From Bacillus sp. IITD106 (GTDB taxonomy: Bacteria; Bacillota; Bacilli; Bacillales; Bacillaceae_C), in assembly GCF_019459225.1 (NCBI RefSeq), contig NZ_JAIAZY010000016.1:1-64000 (forward strand): a stretch of 64,000 nt of DNA, read 5' to 3'. A program made the position numbers and the translations under genes. Positions within the stretch are counted from its first letter, which is position 1. Each line of letters begins with the position of its first letter. The notes under the pieces were generated by a model that was not told where the DNA came from, did no database searches, and saw only the letters and a program-made list of their open reading frames with translations. Below are positions 34,722 to 43,878 of the stretch, piece by piece.

Positions 34722-35483
34722 ATGAAAACAAAGCTTTATATTAACGATGGAAAAGTGATAGCTGGTATAACGCTTAAGGACGAATCGGAACCTGAAGGCA
34801 ATAACATGGCCCTTCATGCGTGCGATAATCTTGAACAAGTATTGGAAAACCGTAAAAAGTTAGCTGCTAGTTTAAATTGCGGGTTGGACGACTTTGTGTG
34901 TGCGAAGCAAACCCATAGCGCGAATTTTCATCGAGTAGAGCTTGAGGACAAAGGAAGAGGCGCTCTCCAAATGGAAACCGCTATTCCCGACACGGACGCC
35001 TTGTACACTTACGAGCCAAATCTATTGTTATGCAGCTTTAATGCCGACTGTGTTCCAGTGATTTTTTATCATGAAGGAACGGGTATTGTTGGTGTCATTC
35101 ATTCTGGATGGCAAGGCTCTGTTAAAGAAATCACGTTAAAGCTTTTTAAGCATTTAATTAAAGAGGAAAATTGCGATCCATGTGATTTTCATGTTCAAAT
35201 TTGCCCTGCACTAAGTCAGGAAAAATTTGAAGTCGACGAGGACGTATATATAAAATTTAAAGATCTTGGTTATGCGGATGATTTTATTTATTATAATGAA
35301 CAGACAAACAAATATCATATTGACAATCAGCTAACGGTGAAAAAACAGTGTATGCTAGCAGGCGTTCCCGAAGAGCAGATTACGATTGACCGAACGTGTA
35401 CGTATGTAAGTGAAGAGGGCTTTTCTTATCGTCAAGATAAACAATGCGGAAGACATCTTTGTTTTATTATGAAAAAAGAGTAA
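34722..35483 (+). CDS. pgeF: Peptidoglycan editing factor PgeF / polyphenol oxidase family (YfiH/YlmD)
   Basis: A 253-residue cytosolic protein of the DUF152 family. The three conserved metal-ligand blocks are visible: QTHSANFH (near 62), CSFNADCVPV (near 105) and IHSGWQGSV (near 126). Members have laccase-like or adenosine/purine phosphorylase activity, and E. coli PgeF removes wrongly inserted L-Ser from peptidoglycan precursors. It follows the TetR gene by 14 bp, so expression may be linked to the swrC regulator. Bacilli usually carry another copy (ylmD) in the cell-division region, so this may be a paralogue. Confidence 0.85.
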   Translation: MKTKLYINDGKVIAGITLKDESEPEGNNMALHACDNLEQVLENRKKLAASLNCGLDDFVCAKQTHSANFHRVELEDKGRGALQMETAIPDTDALYTYEPNLLLCSFNADCVPVIFYHEGTGIVGVIHSGWQGSVKEITLKLFKHLIKEENCDPCDFHVQICPALSQEKFEVDEDVYIKFKDLGYADDFIYYNEQTNKYHIDNQLTVKKQCMLAGVPEEQITIDRTCTYVSEEGFSYRQDKQCGRHLCFIMKKE

Positions 35484-35507
35484 AAGTCGCGAGCTCGCGA
35501 CTTTTTT
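35482..35507 (+). terminator. Intrinsic terminator, perfect palindrome
   Basis: AAAAGTCGCGAG / CTCGCGACTTTT is a 24-bp perfect palindrome that overlaps the pgeF stop codon and is followed by T residues. Confidence 0.85.
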
Positions 35508-35609
35508 ATTTCAACAATTGTTTCCAAATTCTCCACAATTCCATTTAACATTTCAACAAATAGTATGGAATTTTCACCAAATGTTATCTATCTCAAAAAG
35601 AAAAGTAAT

Positions 35610-37070
35610 CTACGTACCACAATACGTTCGATAAGGAGTAGCCGACTTGGGCATAACGGCATATTCTTCTTGTTCTGCTGAGTATTCGTAAGGACTTGAA
35701 ATCACCGTCAAAAGGCGCTCCATCACGCTATAGTCTCCATGCTCAACGGCCGCTTCCAAAGCTTCTTCCACTCGATGATTCCGTGGAATTACCGCCGGGT
35801 TGCTATTCTTCATTAATTCTTTCGAAGCATCTTTTGATTCTGGCTGTCTTTCGAGTCTAGCAAGCCATTTTTCCTTCCACTGAGTAAATTCTCTGGATTC
35901 ACATATACCCTCTTCCTCCTGCGTGTCAAATGTTAATGCACGGAAGGTATTTGTATAATCAGTATGTTGATCTTTCATTATGTTAAGAAGATCCTCGAAT
36001 AATGCTTCGTCTGCTTTTTCTTCGTTAAAAATGCCAAGTTTTGCTCTCATTCCAGCGAACCAATGCTCATAATAAAACGAACTGAAATTTGATATCTTTT
36101 CCTGAGCTATTTCAATCGCCTTTTCCTGCTTCTCATCTAATAGCGGTAATAGCGTTTCTGCAAAGCGCGACAGATTCCACGCACCAATATACGGTTGGTT
36201 TCCATAGGCGTAGCGCCCTTGAATGTCAATGGAGCTAAATACAGTAGCTGGGTCATACGTATCCATAAAAGCGCATGGACCATAATCAATCGTCTCCCCG
36301 CTTATCGTCATATTGTCGGTGTTCATTACGCCATGGATAAATCCAACGAGCTGCCATTTAGCGATAAGTTCAGCTTGAAGTTTGATTACTTCCTCAAGAA
36401 ATGCAATATATCGATTTTCTTTAGAAGCAATATCCGGATAATGGCGCTCTATCGCATAATCAGCTAAGCTTCGAAGCTCATCTACTGTTCCCCATTGCGC
36501 TGCGTATTCAAATGTACCAACACGCAGATGGCTGGCCGCCACGCGGGTCAGAATAGCGCCCGGAAGCTCAGTTTCTCGGATAATCGACTCACCCGTTGTC
36601 ACTACCGCTAAACTCCGAGTAGTAGGGATTCGGAGAGCATGCATTGCTTCGCTAATAATATATTCACGCAGCATGGGACCAAGTGCCGCTCGCCCATCAC
36701 CTCCGCGAGAATAGCGGGTTCTACCTGAGCCTTTTAGTTGGATATCAAACCGCTCATCTCGTGGTGTAATCTGCTCTCCTAGCAATACAGCACGACCATC
36801 CCCCAACATCGTAAAGTTTCCAAATTGATGCCCTGCATACGCTTGAGCAATTGGCGAAGCCCCCTCAGGAATTTTATTTCCAGCAAACACTGCTACACCA
36901 TCTTCGCTTTGCAAAGCCTCGATATTCAAACCGAGGGATTTGGCTAATGAGTGATTGAGGATGACTAATTTGGGTAAGCTTACAGGAGTGGGATTTGTGC
37001 TTGCAAAAAATGAACTTGGCAGTTTCGAATAACTATTGTCTAAGTTCCATCCTGCATTATTTTTAGTCAT
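35610..37070 (-). CDS. selO: Protein adenylyltransferase SelO (YdiU/UPF0061)
   Basis: A pseudokinase-fold enzyme of about 486 residues that transfers AMP from ATP to Ser, Thr or Tyr of target proteins. Family blocks are intact: [56 protein letters not shown] and the metal-binding region [21 protein letters not shown]. coli SelO modifies redox proteins. The ATG at 37070 is chosen because AAAAGGAG precedes it. The C-terminus ends at TPYRTYCGT, with no selenocysteine; the final Cys position fits SelO. Single gene. Confidence 0.92.
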   Translation of the reverse strand: MTKNNAGWNLDNSYSKLPSSFFASTNPTPVSLPKLVILNHSLAKSLGLNIEALQSEDGVAVFAGNKIPEGASPIAQAYAGHQFGNFTMLGDGRAVLLGEQITPRDERFDIQLKGSGRTRYSRGGDGRAALGPMLREYIISEAMHALRIPTTRSLAVVTTGESIIRETELPGAILTRVAASHLRVGTFEYAAQWGTVDELRSLADYAIERHYPDIASKENRYIAFLEEVIKLQAELIAKWQLVGFIHGVMNTDNMTISGETIDYGPCAFMDTYDPATVFSSIDIQGRYAYGNQPYIGAWNLSRFAETLLPLLDEKQEKAIEIAQEKISNFSSFYYEHWFAGMRAKLGIFNEEKADEALFEDLLNIMKDQHTDYTNTFRALTFDTQEEEGICESREFTQWKEKWLARLERQPESKDASKELMKNSNPAVIPRNHRVEEALEAAVEHGDYSVMERLLTVISSPYEYSAEQEEYAVMPKSATPYRTYCGT

Positions 37071-37209
37071 AGACTCTCCTTTTAAAAAGTAATTTTCCAC
37101 ACCATCATAAATAATATTATACCCTTCTAAAACAATGAATACGCTGTTTCCGAATCAAAGAATAATGTTAAGATTTGGTCCAACATCAGAAAGCAGTTAG
37201 GAAAATCCC

Positions 37210-37752
37210 CTACTTATCAGGTAGTATTTTTGGAGATATTTCATGCCCAAACCATACAATCAAGACGGTGATAATTCCAAATGGAAGACTCATCATTATA
37301 TCCATCATGCCGACGATATTTTCAGCTAAAAAACGATAAAATAGATATAAAGAATACGGAAGCGTCACAAGTAACGCACTTCCTACACCAAGTGCATATG
37401 TTCCAAAAAATATAGTTTGTCCGACATGAGAAAAAACATGAAGAAAAATAATGACATTTAACCCTAAGAATAAATGATACATATCTTTCTCTGCAGCGAG
37501 ATAGGAAGCTATGATGTATAAAATGAATTGCATAAATACAGGAATTGAAAATCTCGCCGCTGTTGTTTTTGATAAATCATAAAATAATGTTTTCATCCTA
37601 TTTGGCACTTTCGGTTCTACTTTCGAAAAGTTTTTCTTAAACCATGATTCTACAAAAATTATTTCTTCAAAATCATGCAGTAAAAATGTTATTGGGAAAA
37701 GCCAAATTAATGTTGTTAAGCTAATATTCGCATTCATCCATTCAAGCATCAT
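37210..37752 (-). CDS. HXXEE domain membrane protein
   Basis: A 180-residue membrane protein with about five helices. The name-giving motif is present as HDFEE (near residue 26), and further conserved His occur in FLHVFSHVGQT and GHEI. The pattern of His and acidic residues within helices suggests a membrane metal site, but no activity has been established for the family. Single gene; ATG behind AAAGGGG. Confidence 0.85.
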   Translation of the reverse strand: MMLEWMNANISLTTLIWLFPITFLLHDFEEIIFVESWFKKNFSKVEPKVPNRMKTLFYDLSKTTAARFSIPVFMQFILYIIASYLAAEKDMYHLFLGLNVIIFLHVFSHVGQTIFFGTYALGVGSALLVTLPYSLYLFYRFLAENIVGMMDIMMSLPFGIITVLIVWFGHEISPKILPDK

Positions 37753-37873
37753 CGAAATCCCCTTTATATATCCTCTATAACTTTTACAGCTCCATCATAA
37801 TGGTGAATTTCTTTTTTACAAGCCACTTATGTAATTCCATATACAAATTCGAAAAACCTTCCCGAATTAATAC

Positions 37874-37904
37874 AAAAGAATCGCCCACTAGTGACGATTC
37901 TTTT
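37874..37904 (-). terminator. Terminator of the TIM-barrel isomerase gene
   Basis: A perfect 10-bp stem (AAAAGAATCG at 37874-37883, complement at 37895-37904) with an 11-nt loop, 5 bp past the stop codon at 37909. Confidence 0.75.
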
Positions 37905-37908
37905 GGTA

Positions 37909-38802
37909 TTAACTATGTTTTCTTAATAGGTCAATTGTCTTCTGAACCCCTTCTCTTTGATCACCAGGGCCTTCAAATTCTACGGAATAGTATCCGTCGT
38001 AATGATGCTTTTTCGCGATTTCCATGCACTTGCCAAAATCAAATTGGACATGGCTTCCATCTTCGTTGAATTCATATGTTTTTGCATGAACCAAGATAGG
38101 ATTGTTAAAAATCATATCAATTGCTTCGTAACGGATTTCCGGATCAAAATTTCCAAAGTCAGGGCATATTCTGAAGTTCGGATGATTCACCATTTCAAAA
38201 AGCTTTATGATATTCTTTGGATCTGCCGACATGCCACCGTGGTTTTCTAAAACTAGTGCAACACCTTTCGTCTCGGCATATTCAGCAAGTTCCCTATAAG
38301 AATCGGCTGTTATAGTAAGGTCGAAAACGCCTTCTGGCTGCTGACCAGTATTGACTCTCGCACCTTTACTTCCTAAATAGGCTGCAACATCAATCCATGA
38401 TTTGATAACCTCTAAGTCCGATTTGCGTTTTTCTTCATCCAAACCAGAAATATTACCATAATCAATTGGCATATTAAGCACTTTGACTCCATACTTTTCG
38501 AGAGCTGCTTTTACGTCATCCAGGTTTTTCGGCTTGTTCAGGCTCACATTCTCCATGACCTCCATAAAGCCGCCAATTGCTTGTTGAATTTTTTCAGGAT
38601 CTTTATCAGGGTTACTAAATTGTTCAAGCGCAAATTTCATTTTTTCAGCGCTTTCAGAATCCAAGTCGCCAACCATCCAATGGACCATTTCAACTGCGTC
38701 TGCTCCAAATTCCTCTTTTACAACGCGAACGAAATCTACCATCGTCATTCCTTTTTCGATAAATTCCTTATTCATGCTCCAGCTTGATATACCGATTTTC
38801 AT
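37909..38802 (-). CDS. Sugar phosphate isomerase/epimerase (xylose-isomerase-like TIM barrel)
   Basis: A 297-residue AP endonuclease 2-type TIM barrel. Metal-binding residues typical of the family are visible: E and H in ADAVEMVHW, E in VLENHGG, D in ICPDFGNFD, H in ILVHAKT and E in YYSVEFEGPGD. It probably isomerises or epimerises a keto sugar or polyol derivative; the substrate cannot be read from sequence. It stands alone, 2.4 kb from the Frl operon, so a link to that pathway (E. coli FrlC is of this fold) is only speculative. Confidence 0.85.
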   Translation of the reverse strand: MKIGISSWSMNKEFIEKGMTMVDFVRVVKEEFGADAVEMVHWMVGDLDSESAEKMKFALEQFSNPDKDPEKIQQAIGGFMEVMENVSLNKPKNLDDVKAALEKYGVKVLNMPIDYGNISGLDEEKRKSDLEVIKSWIDVAAYLGSKGARVNTGQQPEGVFDLTITADSYRELAEYAETKGVALVLENHGGMSADPKNIIKLFEMVNHPNFRICPDFGNFDPEIRYEAIDMIFNNPILVHAKTYEFNEDGSHVQFDFGKCMEIAKKHHYDGYYSVEFEGPGDQREGVQKTIDLLRKHS

Positions 38803-38956
38803 ACGCCATTCCTCCCCTAATTATGTAGATTCTATTAACATCATACCAATTCTCCAATTATTTTGTCCTGTTTGAAAAAGAATTTTCTTCGTATTTATTT
38901 TATAAGATTCTTTCTCTTAATTGCGTTCCCTTTTTAAAAGTCTTCAGTTTCAAATA

Positions 38957-39378
38957 TTAATTTTCGCTATCCAATATTTCTTCTGGACTATAAAATTCAC
39001 GTGATAAACGTTTGAAATGTCTTCCATTCCATGTCACAATCGGAATATCCTTCTTTATGCTTGCAATATAAGCATCTATAAAATCAACATTCTCTTCGGC
39101 GTAAACATCTAATGACTACAAAATAGCCTTATTTTCTAATTCCAGAAATGGCAAACTAAAGAGTTTTGTCAATCCATCTCTAATCATGAACCGATCAAAC
39201 TTATAAACTCCCTTTAACACCCAACAACATTCAGCGGCTACTATAGTTGGAATGAATAACTTGATGTTTTCTTTTTGGGCATAAATAAAAAAATCCTTCG
39301 CCGAGTTGGCCGTATCTACAGGTTGTCCAGTTGCAATCCTCAATAGAATATTTGCATCAGCATCATAAATTTGCCCAT
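38957..39378 (-). pseudogene. PIN-domain (VapC-like) toxin, doubly inactivated
   Basis: The gene starts at the ATG right after the AbrB stop codon (TAAATG) with AAGGAG before it. After MGKF the frame is wrong: one base is missing near 39362, beyond which the PIN sequence appears (DADANILLRIATGQPVDTAN). A TAG at 39118-39116 then splits the protein, after which the same frame continues SLDVYAEENVDFIDAYIASI and TWNGRHFKRL to a stop at 38957. The remade protein would be about 140 residues with the PIN acidic residues in DADAN, AAECC and DFIDAY. The antitoxin upstream is intact. Confidence 0.85.
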
Positions 39379-39654
39379 TTATATATCTCCTTCTTGATCA
39401 ATCCTTTGTTTTTTAGAAAAGGATTCTAAAGCCTTTTCTCTTTCTTCTTCAAATGGTAATACACTTTCGACTTTAAATCTTCCAAAAACATCATCAATCG
39501 AGGTTTGCTTAACTACCTTAATTTTTATGTTTTCTGCATCATCAGTAAGGTAAACTAATTTATCACCGGGAGTAATGTTATATTGATTTCGAATCTTTAC
39601 AGGGATTGTTATCTGTCCCTCTTCAGTAACTGTACTAAGTATTCTCTCTTCCAC
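39379..39654 (-). CDS. AbrB/MazE-type antitoxin
   Basis: A 91-residue protein. The N-terminal swapped-hairpin SpoVT-AbrB domain reads VTEEGQITIPVKIRNQYNITPGDKL, and an acidic C-terminal tail (about 50-91) would wrap the toxin. It starts at GTG behind AAGGAG. It is directly followed (stop TAA touching ATG) by the broken PIN toxin gene, so it was the antitoxin and autoregulator of a VapBC-like pair. It now has no functional partner here. Confidence 0.88.
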   Translation of the reverse strand: MEERILSTVTEEGQITIPVKIRNQYNITPGDKLVYLTDDAENIKIKVVKQTSIDDVFGRFKVESVLPFEEEREKALESFSKKQRIDQEGDI

Positions 39655-39755
39655 ATTACTTCACTCCTTTTCCTTACATTAATTATTCCTTACTTAATTA
39701 TAATCCATTACATATTGCTTATAGAATTACAATATAGTTGTATATTTTTTGTACT

Positions 39756-39782
39756 AAAAAACCGTCCTATCATTTTAGGACG
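39756..39782 (-). terminator. Terminator of the TolB-like gene
   Basis: On the minus strand CGTCCTA / TAGGACG with a 6-nt loop is followed by GTTTTTT, about 50 bp after the stop at 39833. Confidence 0.75.
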
Positions 39783-39832
39783 ATTTAAATGTACCATTCT
39801 TCCTTAATACAGAAACCAATAGCTGTACCCAA

Positions 39833-40711
39833 TCAAGTAAGTTCATAACTCACGAAAGCCAATTGCTTACTATCCGGTGACCAAGAATTCACATTAATCG
39901 TCCCTTGCCCGCCAAACAGTTCCACAAGCAAACGAGATTCGCCGCCCGAACTAGACATTAATCGTAATTCAACGTCTTTATTCGGTGGATGATCTCCAGG
40001 TTCGACATCTCCTTTTCGATAAGCGATATAGGCTACATTTTTACCATCAGGAGACACGTGCGGGAACCAGTTATTGCTTTCTTCAAATGTCATTTGTGTT
40101 TGCTCGCTGCCATCCGCATTCATACGCCAAATCTGCATAAGCCCTGAGCGCGTTGAGTTGAACCAAATATGTTTTCCATCGGGAGAATATTCCGGCCCAT
40201 CATCAAGTCCTGGAAAATCAGTTAGCTGCTTTTCTTCTCCTCCCGTTGCCGGAATCGTATAAATATCGTATTGCCCATTACGTTCAGCACAATATGCCAA
40301 CGTCTTTCCATCAGGTGACCAACCGTGCAAATAAGAAGGTGCCATCGGCGTTATAAGCGTCGGGTTCCCACCCTCAATTGGTAAAATATAAATACGGGAT
40401 TGACGGTCTTCCAATGTGTGATGGCTGACAGCAATATGAGATTCATCAGGAGATAAAACATGATCATTATTGCAAAAATTAGCAAACCCTGAATCGATCA
40501 CAGTGTTTTCGAGAGTATGGATATCGAAAGAGTAAAGTAGCCCTCCACTGTTATAAATCAGCTTGTCTTCGCGAGTCCAATTCGGCGCCTCAATTACATA
40601 ATCAAATGCAGCCAATGTTTTTCTCTCGCCCGTTTCTACATTTATGATTTCAAGAAAACTTTTTGTGTTTTCACGCATTTGAAAGCCAGATGGTTTTTTT
40701 AAAGTATCCAT
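39833..40711 (-). CDS. TolB-like beta-propeller protein
   Basis: A protein of about 292 residues built of WD40-like/TolB (PD40) blades. The repeats read [73 protein letters not shown] and [15 protein letters not shown]. There is no signal peptide, so it is cytosolic. Such proteins often bind peptides or sugars, or act with a peptidase; no partner is adjacent. The ATG at 40711 follows AAAAGGAG; the TTG seven codons earlier overlaps that site. Confidence 0.85.
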   Translation of the reverse strand: MDTLKKPSGFQMRENTKSFLEIINVETGERKTLAAFDYVIEAPNWTREDKLIYNSGGLLYSFDIHTLENTVIDSGFANFCNNDHVLSPDESHIAVSHHTLEDRQSRIYILPIEGGNPTLITPMAPSYLHGWSPDGKTLAYCAERNGQYDIYTIPATGGEEKQLTDFPGLDDGPEYSPDGKHIWFNSTRSGLMQIWRMNADGSEQTQMTFEESNNWFPHVSPDGKNVAYIAYRKGDVEPGDHPPNKDVELRLMSSSGGESRLLVELFGGQGTINVNSWSPDSKQLAFVSYELT

Positions 40712-40976
40712 CAATATTCTCCTTTTCTTCAATTATTCTTTTCTACATTTCGAAACGATGTAAAACAGGTACAAACTATTATGCTTTTTCCGTCCTGTCC
40801 TTATTTTATCTATTCGCCAGTTAATTCTGTTTTCCTTTTTAACAATCGTTTTCTATTATATAATTTTACATTCAGAAGCTTTATTTGATTTTTCTAAAAT
40901 TTTTCTTGTTTAACCGTATCTTTTGATCATTCTTATTTGTCTATATAGTGAAAGGTTAATGAAGGAGGTAAAAAAG

Positions 40977-41030
40977 TTGAAAACACAAGTTGATCTTGAA
41001 GATTTAGAAGATGGATTAATATCGTTTTGA
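40977..41030 (+). other. Possible 17-codon ORF with strong ribosome binding site
   Basis: AAGGAGG lies 8 nt before a TTG opening MKTQVDLEDLEDGLISF and a stop. The start region is convincing but the product is tiny; it may be a truncated gene head. The 40712-41186 gap also holds AT-rich sequence with no other gene, and the repeat-like terminator at 41072-41116. Confidence 0.25.
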
Positions 41031-41071
41031 AGGTGAAAGAAGTAACTTGGGAAAAAGGCTGAGAGCTTTCT

Positions 41072-41116
41072 AAAAAAGAGCCAAGGCTGAGATAATTATC
41101 TCGATACTTTGGCTCT
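41072..41116 (-). terminator. Terminator, copy 1 of a repeated 45-bp element
   Basis: AGAGCCAA pairs with TTTGGCTCT, with an inner GAGAT/ATCTC pair. The minus strand has six T after it. It lies about 70 bp beyond the GH18 stop. It is 36/45 identical to the element at 44971-45015. Confidence 0.7.
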
Positions 41117-41186
41117 AACTAAATTAACTTGCACTTTTCACCGTTTTCAAATCTAACAGAATGATTTACCAGCTAAGCTATCGTTA

Positions 41187-42224
41187 TCATTTTAAACCCA
41201 TTCCATCCACCAATGCTCGAAGTAATGTTCCAGTTGGATCGTGGCTATTCTCCCAATAGAACCCGCCAGCGAGCTCCTCTTTTACGATGTACTGTCCCTT
41301 AAGAAAGATAGACTCTTCATCGTCGTAAGTAATAAACACGTCGCCATTATATAAATACGGTGCTTTTGCAGAATCATCCCAATATCTTTTAAAACCATTT
41401 TTTTGAATATAGTCTTTTACAAGGTTTGAATACGCCGCATCAAAATTATCACTGCCATCGGCATATAAAATATCGTCTCCTGTCGCTTGTACGAATCGCA
41501 AACCTCGCCCGTAAAACGCCGCTCCAACCGTAAGCTTCTCTTTTGGAAAGCCTTGATCTGTAAATAGTTTTACTGCTTTATCAATGCTATTATCTTCAGG
41601 TCGATGTGCAGGTGTATATAAGTTCGTATGATGCCCAGTCTTTTTACTCCATCCATTGTAAAAATCGTACGTCATCAGATTCATGTAATCTAAATATGGT
41701 TCTATTTTTTTCAATTCAATGCCGTCTAAGTACCAAGGCTCCGCTCCAGCTGCAATCGTCAACAATAACGTTTTTCCTTGTTCTTTTTCTAGTTGATTCA
41801 TTGCTTTTCGCAGTTCTTCTAGCATTAATGTGAAGTTTTCCTTGTCTTCTTTGCGTGCCTTTATCCCCGCCATATCATTGCTTGGGTATTCCCAGTCCAA
41901 ATCCGCACCATCAAAGTCATTTTCTCGTATAAAATTGATAACACTTTCTGCAAATTTCGTCCTTCCATCGGCGGTATAAGCTGCATCTGAAAACCCGTCT
42001 GCAGCCCAGCCTCCTACCGAAACAATTAATTTCAAATGAGGATAGAGTTCCTTCGCCTTTCTAATAATATGTAAATTATCATCATTGAATCGATGAACGA
42101 TTTCCCCATCTTCTATGAAAACAAATGCATAGTTGATATGAGTCAACAGGTTGCCATCGATCTCGTCGACCGATAACGGTCTCCCCCCATAAACATAAGC
42201 GGACACAATTTTTTTATTGGTCAT
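41187..42224 (-). CDS. Glycoside hydrolase family 18 (chitinase-like), no signal peptide
   Basis: A 345-residue TIM-barrel enzyme. The GH18 active-site motif is intact as DGADLDWEYP with catalytic acid E112 (D105, D108, D110, E112), and LIVSVGGW and MNLMTYDFY are also conserved. It should cut beta-1,4-GlcNAc-containing chains (chitin oligomers, N-glycans or peptidoglycan-like material). It lacks a signal peptide and cell-wall domains, so it acts inside the cell. It is the last gene of the frlB-frlD-GntR operon, which is unusual. Confidence 0.9.
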   Translation of the reverse strand: MTNKKIVSAYVYGGRPLSVDEIDGNLLTHINYAFVFIEDGEIVHRFNDDNLHIIRKAKELYPHLKLIVSVGGWAADGFSDAAYTADGRTKFAESVINFIRENDFDGADLDWEYPSNDMAGIKARKEDKENFTLMLEELRKAMNQLEKEQGKTLLLTIAAGAEPWYLDGIELKKIEPYLDYMNLMTYDFYNGWSKKTGHHTNLYTPAHRPEDNSIDKAVKLFTDQGFPKEKLTVGAAFYGRGLRFVQATGDDILYADGSDNFDAAYSNLVKDYIQKNGFKRYWDDSAKAPYLYNGDVFITYDDEESIFLKGQYIVKEELAGGFYWENSHDPTGTLLRALVDGMGLK

Positions 42225-42264
42225 AAAAAATAGCCCCTCCTAGACAATGAAAAAATTTCAACAT

Positions 42265-42993
42265 TCACTTTGCCTTATGTACGGTCAAATTAACCTTGCT
42301 TGTTTCACACATATAAGTAGAAAGGTGCACCGGTTTATCGCTTACATCGAATGCTACTTTTATTATTCGAAACAGATTGGCGCCAATATCGCATCCAAAT
42401 AAATTAGCATATTCCTTCGTTGCATGAATCACATCGATCATTTTTTCATTACTGACAATTTCTGTTTGGTAGACTTCCGAAAGAATTTTATAAGTTGATT
42501 CATTTCCAGTTATTTTTTTCTCTAAATCAGGAAAGCGAATGAGTGAATAATGAGCAACATCGTAAAATAGAGGACGATCATTTACATACATAAGCCTCTC
42601 AAGCTCTAAAACAGGGCTTTCCACCTCAATCGCTAGGTGTCCCGCAACATCTTCTGATGCAGGAATTACTTCACTTTTCAATATTCGAGAATTGGGAATC
42701 ATTCCTAATTGATGACTATATTCGGAAAATCCACTAACAGATAATAATTCATTTTGAAACTTTTTTGTCGTAACAAAGGTGCCTCTTCTAGGAATTCGTG
42801 TTAATATCCCTTCCTCAACTAATTCCTCGATGGCCTTTCGAATTGTAATTCGGCTTACATTATACATTTCACATAGTTTCGCTTCTGTTGGAATCTGTTC
42901 ACCCGGTTTGTACATTCCGTTTTGAATACTGCTCTTCAGCATTTGCCTAATTTGCATATATAAGGGCTGCGGGGTCGAAGGATTTAATTTCAT
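42265..42993 (-). CDS. GntR/HutC family regulator of the Frl operon (FrlR-like)
   Basis: A 242-residue regulator. The N-terminal GntR winged HTH reads KLCEMYNVSRITIRKAIEEL, with the wing TRIPRRGTFV. The C-terminal UTRA ligand domain (about 95-240) would bind a phosphorylated sugar. It is located between frlD and the GH18 gene in one operon, like FrlR in other species, so it probably senses a fructosamine 6-phosphate. A likely operator overlaps the -35 of the operon promoter at 44930-44961. Confidence 0.85.
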   Translation of the reverse strand: MKLNPSTPQPLYMQIRQMLKSSIQNGMYKPGEQIPTEAKLCEMYNVSRITIRKAIEELVEEGILTRIPRRGTFVTTKKFQNELLSVSGFSEYSHQLGMIPNSRILKSEVIPASEDVAGHLAIEVESPVLELERLMYVNDRPLFYDVAHYSLIRFPDLEKKITGNESTYKILSEVYQTEIVSNEKMIDVIHATKEYANLFGCDIGANLFRIIKVAFDVSDKPVHLSTYMCETSKVNLTVHKAK

Positions 42994-43054
42994 AATAAAT
43001 TCGTCCTTATCATTCTATTATTATCAAACATTATACATTGAATAAGAATAATGT

Positions 43055-43837
43055 TCACCATGCACCGAAATATCGTATCGTCTCCGCCGCCATTCTGGAG
43101 CCTAACTCAAGGCAACTCGGAATGGAAAACCCTTTCAATTTACCGTAAATAAAGCCCGCAATAAAAGAATCGCCCGCTCCCATCGTATCGACTACATCGG
43201 ATTCTTCCGCCTCACACTTGTAAAATTGATCACCGTCATACGCGAGTGAACCCTTCTCACCCAATGTTGCGACAGCTATATGAGATCCAAGGTTTTTTAT
43301 TTCCTTTAAAAAATTGCGGATAAAAGGGTCATCTTTCGTGTAGGAGAAAAATGAACAATCGACGAACTGCGGCAATGTTTTCACAAGATGATGATCTAAT
43401 TTATCGGAAAAATCAAAGGATGTTATTAACCCCTTTTCTTTAAAATAAGGATAATAGCCTTCCACACGCCCGTAAATTCCTGCATGTACCAATTGATGCT
43501 TTCCAATAAAATCAAGCTCTTCTTCTGTCAATTTGAAGTCAGCCATTACCCCTTCGTCATACTCCCCAAAACAACGGTCGCTGTCCACTAATTCAACATA
43601 TGAGATAGCTGTTTTTCCTTCTTTTATGGAAAGATGAGAAATATCAACACCCATTTCCGATATGCTGTTTTTCATGATCTCTCCATAGCGGTCGTTGCCT
43701 GCCCAACCAATATAAGCAGGGCGAGCGCCTAATCGTTTTAAATATACCGCTACATTTACAGGATTACCTCCCGGATATGCCTTGCCGCTCGGTAGATAGA
43801 CATCTATACAATTATCTCCGACTGTAACGATTGTCAA
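43055..43837 (-). CDS. frlD: Fructoselysine 6-kinase-like (PfkB family)
   Basis: A PfkB-type kinase of about 260 residues that phosphorylates C6 of Amadori compounds such as fructoselysine. It resembles E. coli FrlD along its length: TVGDNCIDVYLPSGKAYPGG, RCFGEYDEGVMADF, ITSFDFSDK, the anion-hole/base motif DTMGAGDSFIAGF, and the end TIRYFGAW. The TTG at 43837 with AAGGCGGTG is chosen because it gives the family start; a longer frame to ATG 43870 is possible, but its site touches the codon. It follows frlB in the same operon. Confidence 0.88.
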   Translation of the reverse strand: MTIVTVGDNCIDVYLPSGKAYPGGNPVNVAVYLKRLGARPAYIGWAGNDRYGEIMKNSISEMGVDISHLSIKEGKTAISYVELVDSDRCFGEYDEGVMADFKLTEEELDFIGKHQLVHAGIYGRVEGYYPYFKEKGLITSFDFSDKLDHHLVKTLPQFVDCSFFSYTKDDPFIRNFLKEIKNLGSHIAVATLGEKGSLAYDGDQFYKCEAEESDVVDTMGAGDSFIAGFIYGKLKGFSIPSCLELGSRMAAETIRYFGAW

Positions 43838-43878
43838 CTCTTTCACCGCCTTTTTAGTAAGGAAGAACATCCCCCTAC

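Noticed and set aside
37909-38802. Assignment of the TIM-barrel isomerase as FrlC of the Frl pathway
   Set aside because: The fold fits, but it lies 2.4 kb away in its own transcript with a terminator, with several unrelated genes between. The evidence is too weak.
39116-39343. 75-residue protein as an independent small gene
   Set aside because: It begins in the middle of a PIN domain at a TTG without a ribosome binding site. Its sequence continues past the TAG in the same frame, so it is part of a broken gene.
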